Source of the DNA: Paenibacillus_E sp964253085 | Lineage (GTDB): Bacteria; Bacillota; Bacilli; Paenibacillales; NBRC-103111 | DNA length: 64,000 nt | NCBI RefSeq assembly: GCF_964253085.1 | Contig: NZ_CAXUQH020000001.1 | Coordinates: forward strand, 6,510,001 to 6,574,000 | Direction of reading: 5' to 3' | In this document: piece by piece, positions 59,094 to 64,000 of the stretch | How the letters are laid out: the number at the start of each line of letters is the position of its first letter | Position numbering within the stretch: the first letter of the stretch is position 1 | Notes under the pieces: model-generated | The model's input: the letters and a program-made list of their open reading frames with translations, nothing else | Told to the model about the DNA's origin: nothing | Database searches by the model: none | Position numbers and translations under genes: made by a program

Positions 59094-60131
59094 TCAACCT
59101 CTTAACGTTTTCTTATCTTTATGGAGCAGATAGGCAAAAAATGGTGCACCTAGAAACGCTGTAATTACCCCGAGTGGAATTTCTGTAGGACTAAGCAATG
59201 TTCGAGCCAAGGTATCTGCCCATAACACATAAATTCCACCTCCGATCGCGGATAACGGAATGATCAGACGATAATCCGGACCTACCAGAAGTCGCACCAA
59301 GTGCGGCACGATTAATCCAACGAAACCGATAACCCCCGCCACAGATACAGCAGCTGCCGTGATCAAAGTGGAAGCGATCAGTACGATCAGTTTCGTACGC
59401 TCGACATGAACACCGAGATGTGCAGCCTGACGCTCTCCTAATGCCAACAGATTTAATGATCTCGCATAGCTTAACAGAATCACGAGACCAATCAATAGAT
59501 AGGGTGAAATCATATAGGTATATGACCATCCACGCATCGCTAGACTGCCCATGAGCCAGAAAATAATTTCATTTATCGTTTGATTCGAAATCGAAACTAA
59601 GAACGACACGAATGCGCCCAGAAAGGCTTGCATCACCACGCCGGATAAAATCAGCGTCTCCATCTTTAGCTTCCCTTCAATCATGGCCAGCTTCAAAACC
59701 AAGAACAGGGAAATAAGCCCCGTCACGAAAGCCACTATGGGGATCGACCATTGCCCGAACAGGGCGAATTGCAGCCCGAAATAAATAAGAAAAGCAGCCC
59801 CTACAGAAGCTCCTGAAGATACGCCAAGGGAGTAAGGGTCAGCGAGCGGATTGCGTAGAACCCCTTGAAAACCAGCACCTGCTATGGAGAGCACGGCCCC
59901 CACCAAAATCCCTAGTAATAAGCGTGGAATTCTTACTCTATTTATGATTTGTTCTGAAGATTGTGGCCAGTTCACCTCGATGTGACTTCCTATCCAAGGA
60001 AGATGCTTCGCTAGAATCCCCACGATATGTGAGAGAGGAAGCTGAGCTGACCCGATGGATAAACTCACCACAATAGAAAGAAGAAGGAGTATAACTCCTA
60101 CTCCTCCCCCAAGCATCAATTTTCTTTTCAT
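59094..60131 (-). CDS. btuC: Vitamin B12 ABC transporter permease (FecCD family)
   Basis: A 345-residue permease with about ten hydrophobic helices. Conserved FecCD parts: RIPRLLLGILVGAVLSIAGAGFQGVLRNPLADPYSLGVSSGASVGA from about residue 66 to 110 (quoted in part), the EAA-like LGERQAAHLGVHVER near 230, and GVIGFVGLIVPHLVR near 268. Its ATG overlaps the stop of btuF (TAATG), and its end overlaps the gene open frame of btuD. Confidence 0.92.
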   Translation of the reverse strand: MKRKLMLGGGVGVILLLLSIVVSLSIGSAQLPLSHIVGILAKHLPWIGSHIEVNWPQSSEQIINRVRIPRLLLGILVGAVLSIAGAGFQGVLRNPLADPYSLGVSSGASVGAAFLIYFGLQFALFGQWSIPIVAFVTGLISLFLVLKLAMIEGKLKMETLILSGVVMQAFLGAFVSFLVSISNQTINEIIFWLMGSLAMRGWSYTYMISPYLLIGLVILLSYARSLNLLALGERQAAHLGVHVERTKLIVLIASTLITAAAVSVAGVIGFVGLIVPHLVRLLVGPDYRLIIPLSAIGGGIYVLWADTLARTLLSPTEIPLGVITAFLGAPFFAYLLHKDKKTLRG

Positions 60132-61141
60132 TATTTCACCAATTCAGGATAAATCCCTTTCGCCATTTCCAGTAATCCATCCGTCAATCTCGGACCTGGG
60201 CGACTTACGGAGTTTTGGTCGAGCCCTATCACGCGTTTATTTTTCACGGCGTCAATCGCATCCCACCCGCCGCGCGTACGAATAATTTCTTCTAATGGCT
60301 TCTTGCTCTTGATATCGACGATCCCATTTGCGAATAAGATCACGTTCGGGTTCTGTTGAATGATTTTCTCTTCACTGATCTCATACCAGCCCGCTTTATC
60401 CGCAGCAACGTTAATCCCGCCAGAGAGGGTAATCAATTCGTCCATGAACACGCCGCTTCCCACGGTCCAACCTGGGGCAAACTCGATGTATACTTTTTTC
60501 TTATTTTCTTGCTTCACGTCTTTCACAGCATCTACAACCTTCTGACGATCCGCTTTCATTTTGGCGACAACTTTCTCCGCTTGCTCTTGATGATCGGTAA
60601 TAAGTCCGAACGTTTGAATATTGTTCATCGCATCATCTAGCGTTTTGGGATCTACTTTAAAGACGTTAATGTTCATCGCACGTAGTTCATCAACTGTTTT
60701 AGCATTCATGGAAACACCAGTGAAAACAATATTTGCGTTGGTAGCAATGACCGCCTCCATGTTGGGCTTCGTAATGCTGCCTAACTTCGGCTTCGATTTA
60801 GCGCTATCTGGATAATCATCGAAATCCGATACACCCACAATATTCGCCTCTAGTCCAATGGCAAAAAGCGCTTCTGTTTCTGCAGGAGAGACGGATGCGA
60901 TTCGTTCTGGCGCTTTGTCGAACGTAAACTCTTTACCTGTAGCGTCTTTCACTTTCAGAGGATAGGTTGTTTTCTTCGTAGCGGCAGGAGTTGCCGATGT
61001 TACTGGAGCCTTTGTCCCCACGCCACCTAGTTTCGATGGATCTGTAATTTCAGTTTCCTTCTTCGCACAAGCAGTTAACGAGATCGCGGTCGCAACCGCT
61101 AATGTAAGAATAAGACCCTTTTTGAAATTGCTCTGTTTCAT
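60131..61141 (-). CDS. btuF: Vitamin B12-binding lipoprotein
   Basis: A 336-residue periplasmic-binding-type lipoprotein. The start at 61141 follows GAGGG. The lipobox LTAC puts the modified cysteine near residue 25. Then PLKVKDATGKEFTFDKAPERIASVSPAETEALFAIG (quoted in part; near residue 58), VGVSDFDDYP near 100, LGSITKPNMEAVIA near 118 and PGWTVGSGVFMDELITLSGG near 225. It heads the operon just below the cobalamin riboswitch, which supports cobalamin or cobinamide as ligand. Confidence 0.9.
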   Translation of the reverse strand: MKQSNFKKGLILTLAVATAISLTACAKKETEITDPSKLGGVGTKAPVTSATPAATKKTTYPLKVKDATGKEFTFDKAPERIASVSPAETEALFAIGLEANIVGVSDFDDYPDSAKSKPKLGSITKPNMEAVIATNANIVFTGVSMNAKTVDELRAMNINVFKVDPKTLDDAMNNIQTFGLITDHQEQAEKVVAKMKADRQKVVDAVKDVKQENKKKVYIEFAPGWTVGSGVFMDELITLSGGINVAADKAGWYEISEEKIIQQNPNVILFANGIVDIKSKKPLEEIIRTRGGWDAIDAVKNKRVIGLDQNSVSRPGPRLTDGLLEMAKGIYPELVK

Positions 61142-61179
61142 CACTTAAACCCTCTTTTCATTATTTTTAATTCACGGCC

Positions 61180-61217
61180 AAAAAAAAGTCCCCTTGTTCA
61201 CTAGGAACGAAGGAGAC
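61180..61217 (-). terminator. Expression-platform terminator of cobalamin riboswitch
   Basis: On the minus strand GTCTCCTTCGTTC and GAACAAGGGGAC pair (one bulge) and are followed by eight T, just before btuF. It should form when adenosylcobalamin is bound. Confidence 0.85.
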
Positions 61218-61294
61218 GATAAATCGCGGTATTGGGCAACGTACTGACGTGCGCTGCTTCCTGATTTAACGCGATCCTTTTCCTCGAAGGATGT

Positions 61295-61432
61295 TGTATC
61301 GGCACCATAGGCAGGTATCCTGACTCTTCAGACTTTCGCAAGACTGAATTACAGTGGCGGGACCGTGCCGGATTTGAACCGGCTTCCCCTTAACTAATAA
61401 TGTTCCAATTCGAACATTACCAGTACCTATAG
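61295..61432 (-). promoter_or_regulatory. Cobalamin riboswitch
   Basis: On the minus strand, in order: a P1/P2 region, GGGAAGCCGGT with AAATCCGGC, CCCGCCACTGTAA, GTCTTGCGAAAGTC, and the B12-box AGTCAGGATACCTGCC at about 61310-61325. These are all the conserved blocks of the class. It controls the btuFCD-cob operon below it. The 5' limit is approximate. Confidence 0.95.
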
Positions 61433-61477
61433 TTGCAAATTATACATTCTAACTATTTGTCGATTATAGATGTTCTC

Positions 61478-62005
61478 TTATTTTTGCGCAATAATTTGGA
61501 TGACTTTCAACGCCTCGTCCATCTTCGGAGCATTCTGAGGAATGAACGCAAATAAGCCTTTACCTTCAAACCCTTGCTCTTTCATCCATTTGTTGCCGGT
61601 AAGTGGAATGCCGTACAAATGCTTTTCCGCCGCTTTGCCTTCTTCTTTGATTTCGATAACCCCATCCGGATAATCCTTCGGGTTGATTATGTTATCCAAT
61701 GAAACAAATCCCGCTTGGTTGCTCAACCCTTTGAACTGCTCTTCTCCCAAGATGAAAATGCCATTACCACCAGCAGCTAGCTCAACAATCATTTTTTCTA
61801 ATGAAAAAATAGGTGATGTATTCAGCTTCACAGTAGGAATTTCTCCTACCTTGGATTTCAAGGATACTTCCAACTTCTCCGCCGCTTCACTTGGAAACCC
61901 GTTAGGTCCCATCATAAATACCGATACATCTGCCTTCGGTCCACCACAAGCAGTAAGCATCAATATCATTCCTAGCATGAGAACGAATAACCATTTTGCC
62001 TTCAT
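61478..62005 (-). CDS. Putative lipoprotein
   Basis: A 175-residue protein from the ATG at 62005 (GGAGGG upstream). The signal peptide (KAKWLFVLMLGMILML) ends in LTAC, so it is a lipoprotein with cysteine near residue 20. The mature part (about 155 residues) begins GGPKADVSVFMMGPNGFPSE and contains a LAAGGNGIFILGEEQF block; it is acidic and without known domain. It lies just upstream of the cobalamin riboswitch, with no terminator seen in the 45-nt gap, so its transcript may enter the leader. Function is unknown. Confidence 0.7.
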   Translation of the reverse strand: MKAKWLFVLMLGMILMLTACGGPKADVSVFMMGPNGFPSEAAEKLEVSLKSKVGEIPTVKLNTSPIFSLEKMIVELAAGGNGIFILGEEQFKGLSNQAGFVSLDNIINPKDYPDGVIEIKEEGKAAEKHLYGIPLTGNKWMKEQGFEGKGLFAFIPQNAPKMDEALKVIQIIAQK

Positions 62006-62052
62006 GTATGTAATTCCCTCCGTCAAGTACTCTCTCTTTATCGATAGTCGTC

Positions 62053-62080
62053 AGAAAAGTCGGTTTTCACCGACTTTTCT
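62053..62080 (-). terminator. Hairpin overlapping the end of the Spo0E-like gene
   Basis: A perfect 12-bp stem AGAAAAGTCGGT/ACCGACTTTTCT with a 4-nt loop on the minus strand. The TGA stop codon lies at the loop edge, so the last codons of the gene are inside the stem. The 3' flank is not T-rich. Confidence 0.6.
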
Positions 62081-62333
62081 TTCCAGATGTCATATATTCA
62101 TTTATTTTTTGATCCAGCATCGTGCTTAATTCAACAACTGCATCAGATGTCATTTCTCGACCTTCCATGACCATCTGTTCCATTTTACGTCTCAACGTAT
62201 GGATCTCTTCTTCAAGTAGTGCTAGGGAATTTTGCTTCTTGGCATTTCTGGTCAGCCAACGCTGTCCGAACTCTTGCTCGCGAATTTGAAATTGCTTATG
62301 AAAGTTAGTAAGCTGATATTCCATAAAAGCCAT
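62067..62333 (-). CDS. Spo0E-like sporulation phosphatase
   Basis: An 88-residue protein from the ATG at 62333, six bases after GGAGGG. The C-terminal half (about 42-82) resembles the Spo0E family of aspartyl-phosphate phosphatases that remove phosphate from Spo0A: a helix EEEIHTLRRKMEQMV, a short turn, then LSTMLDQKINEY, which matches the signature SxxLDxxIxxY. The N-terminal 35 residues (EYQLTNFHKQFQIREQEFGQRW) are an addition not seen in the smallest members. If real, it would delay sporulation. Confidence 0.65.
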   Translation of the reverse strand: MAFMEYQLTNFHKQFQIREQEFGQRWLTRNAKKQNSLALLEEEIHTLRRKMEQMVMEGREMTSDAVVELSTMLDQKINEYMTSGKKSR

Positions 62334-62401
62334 GCTCATCCCTCCTTACTCTAAGAATACCAGTTTTCGTCTCCTATGAACATATGAATTTATAAAGAAT
62401 A

Positions 62402-63604
62402 TTATAATTTCCTTAAGAAATTACCGATTCTCTCTAATGCTTCATTCAGTTGGGAAACACTATAGGCATAAGAGCACCGCAAAAATCCTTCTCCACCTAA
62501 TCCAAAGACATCACCAGGCACTGCGGCAACCTTAGACTCATACAAGAGTCGTTGTGCGAATTCATCGGAGGTTAGTCCTGTAGCCACAATACTTGGGAAC
62601 GCATAGAACGCGCCTTGTGGTTCATGGCATTCAAGTCCGACTTCACGGAATCCTTTGACAACCAATCGTCTCCGTTGATTATAGGATTCAATCATCCGAT
62701 CTTTCTCTTCCAGCCCATTCGTCAATGCTTCATGTGCGGCTACTTGCCCCATGACAGGCGCACACATGACCGTATATTGGTGAATCTTGGTCATAGCCGA
62801 GATTAGCTCTCTGTGACCACAAGCATACCCCATCCGCCAGCCTGTCATTGCAAACGCTTTTGAGAAACCGCTGACCAGAATCGTCCGGTCCTGCATCCCC
62901 GGTACAGCCGCGAAACTTACATGCTTCTGACCATACGTCAATTCCGCATAAATTTCATCGGAAATGACAATTAGATCATGCTCTTCAACAACTTTGGCGA
63001 TCGGCAGCCAATCTTCATAGTTCATGATGCCGCCCGTCGGATTGCTTGGGTAACAAAGAATTAGAATTTTGGAACGTGGCGTAATCGCATCACGTAGCGC
63101 CTTTTCCGTCAGCTTGAATTGATCCTTGGCGAACGTTTCGATACCTACTGGTACACCACCACTAATAGCTGTAATTGGCGAGTAAGAAATATAACAAGGC
63201 TCAGGAATCAGAATCTCATCCCCAGGTGTAATTAGTGAACGCAGCGCTAGATCAATTGCTTCACTGCCTCCTACCGTTACAAGTACCTCGTTCGATGGCT
63301 CATATTTCACTTTAAAGGATGTATACAAATAGTTCGCAATCGCTTCGCGAAGCTCAGGGATACCAGAGTTTGGCGTATATTTCGTTCTGCCGCGCTCCAA
63401 GGAATGTACAGCTGCTTCACGAACGTGCCATGGTGTTGAAAAGTCAGGTTCACCCACACCTAGCGAGATGATGTCCTCTTTACTATTGCTTACGAGATCA
63501 AAAAACTTCCGAATGCCAGACGGCTTCATTTCACGTACCGCAGGAGCGAGGTAGTCTTTCATTGATTTTTTGCTTGATTGAATCGTAGTCTCATCCTTGA
63601 TCAT
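62402..63604 (-). CDS. PLP-dependent aminotransferase (aspartate/aromatic group)
   Basis: A 400-residue class I/II aminotransferase with GGGAGAGG before its ATG. The PLP lysine is in VSGFSKAFAMTGWRMGY near residue 245; NSGIPELREAIANYL near 88, TVGGSEAIDLALRS near 112, CYPSNPTGGIM near 175 and SDEIYAELTYG near 208 are conserved. It lies directly downstream of an Lrp/AsnC regulator, the arrangement of yugG-yugH in Bacillus, so the call is YugH-like. Substrate is unknown. Confidence 0.87.
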   Translation of the reverse strand: MIKDETTIQSSKKSMKDYLAPAVREMKPSGIRKFFDLVSNSKEDIISLGVGEPDFSTPWHVREAAVHSLERGRTKYTPNSGIPELREAIANYLYTSFKVKYEPSNEVLVTVGGSEAIDLALRSLITPGDEILIPEPCYISYSPITAISGGVPVGIETFAKDQFKLTEKALRDAITPRSKILILCYPSNPTGGIMNYEDWLPIAKVVEEHDLIVISDEIYAELTYGQKHVSFAAVPGMQDRTILVSGFSKAFAMTGWRMGYACGHRELISAMTKIHQYTVMCAPVMGQVAAHEALTNGLEEKDRMIESYNQRRRLVVKGFREVGLECHEPQGAFYAFPSIVATGLTSDEFAQRLLYESKVAAVPGDVFGLGGEGFLRCSYAYSVSQLNEALERIGNFLRKL

Positions 63605-63619
63605 AGCGCTACCTCTCCC

Positions 63620-64000
63620 TTACGGCGAAACAAGCATTCGATGATCATCTTCCTGATCTTCGAAAATAATGCCGTCTTGTTTGTATTTTTTCAAAATAAA
63701 ATTCGTTTTCGTAGAAAGCACACGGTCAATTGGCGAGAGCTTGTTAGAAACGAAAGAAGCCACCTGTTTGAGCGAGCTCCCCTCAATCTCAACGAGCAAA
63801 TCATATGCTCCAGACATGAGATAAACCGATTTGACTTCCGGATATAAATAGATCCGTTCCGCAATCGCATCAAACCCGCGCCCGCGCTCCGGCGTAATTT
63901 GCACTTCAATTAGGGCGGTAACCTTTTCGTCATCTACTTTGCTCCAGTTCACGACTGTTGCGTATTTGACGATGACCTTATCCGCTTCCATCTCGCTTAT
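63620..64000 (-). CDS. Lrp/AsnC family regulator, truncated by the window edge
   Basis: The open frame runs on to the window end without a stop, so the ATG at 63991 is internal and the N-terminal helix-turn-helix lies outside. The visible 127 residues begin with the end of the DNA-binding domain (VIVKYATVVNWSKV) and contain the RAM ligand-binding domain (TALIEVQITPERGRGFD, VKSVYLMSGAYDLLVEIEG, VLSTKTNFILKKY). It overlaps none of the following aminotransferase gene, which starts 16 nt later and is its likely target or partner. Confidence 0.88.
   Translation of the reverse strand: MSEMEADKVIVKYATVVNWSKVDDEKVTALIEVQITPERGRGFDAIAERIYLYPEVKSVYLMSGAYDLLVEIEGSSLKQVASFVSNKLSPIDRVLSTKTNFILKKYKQDGIIFEDQEDDHRMLVSP

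Noticed and set aside
63620..63991. A complete 123-residue regulator starting at the ATG at 63991
   Set aside because: The frame stays open to the window edge and the sequence starts inside the Lrp/AsnC fold, so the gene is truncated.
1..64000. Insertion sequences, prophage genes, tRNA or rRNA genes
   Set aside because: No transposase, integrase, phage structural gene or tRNA cloverleaf could be recognised.

Overview
This window comes from the chromosome of a Gram-positive, endospore-forming bacterium of the Paenibacillus type. The evidence is a Bacillales-style gene set (YtxC next to thrS, LiaFSR, YugN-like, Spo0E-like and gamma-type SASP-like proteins, S-layer-homology proteins), strong AGGAGG-type ribosome binding sites, T-box leaders, and SAM-I and cobalamin riboswitches. 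Most genes lie on the minus strand. No rRNA, tRNA, prophage, insertion sequence or CRISPR array was found. Base composition is moderate overall, with a clearly G+C-rich patch inside the cobalamin operon.

Layout. 1-4.6 kb: an exported DUF1501/DUF1800 pair, a flavin reductase and two related SLH-domain proteins. 4.8-9.2 kb: glutamine synthetase of the GSI-beta type under two GlnR/TnrA-type boxes, DAHP synthase, a DUF2062 membrane protein and IspH. 9.2-16.6 kb: cell-envelope surveillance, with an OmpR-type two-component pair, an HtrA protease and a LiaFSR three-component system. 16.7-21.2 kb: ammonium transporter, an MCP-like protein with a C-terminal sensor-like region, a mini-SASP and a 3D-domain protein. 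21.3-34.4 kb: housekeeping genes under RNA control, namely thrS and tyrS with T-boxes and a metA-metI-metC operon with a SAM-I riboswitch, plus ytxC, mqnC, corA with an unassigned structured leader, and an HRDC protein. 34.5-41 kb: small conserved proteins, a sugar-acid block (UxaE epimerase, AraC regulator, orphan solute-binding lipoprotein, two cre-like sites), a 5'-3' exonuclease and an FMN reductase. 41.1-44.4 kb: a 1080-residue fusion of two GT-C glycosyltransferase modules around a discoidin-like domain. 45.2-50.4 kb: a co-directional run of ArsC/Spx-like protein, M50 protease, aminotransferase and two tandem DGQHR-domain proteins. 50.5-61.4 kb: one cobalamin operon (btuFCD, cobT, cobU, cbiB, cobS, cobD, cobQ, pduO, and rluA at the tail) under a cobalamin riboswitch. 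61.5-64 kb: a lipoprotein, a Spo0E-like protein, and an aminotransferase next to an Lrp/AsnC regulator cut by the window edge.

How the genes work together. Nitrogen supply is represented by glnA and amt, both preceded by TGTNA-N7-TNACA-type boxes. Methionine synthesis by acyl-homoserine and transsulfuration is controlled by SAM. B12 uptake and lower-ligand assembly are controlled by adenosylcobalamin. Two systems monitor the envelope. The least explained features are the tandem DGQHR pair without any dnd genes, the double-GT-C fusion, the structured corA leader, the octamer repeat upstream of the DAHP synthase gene, and a 33-residue membrane peptide gene with its own terminator.
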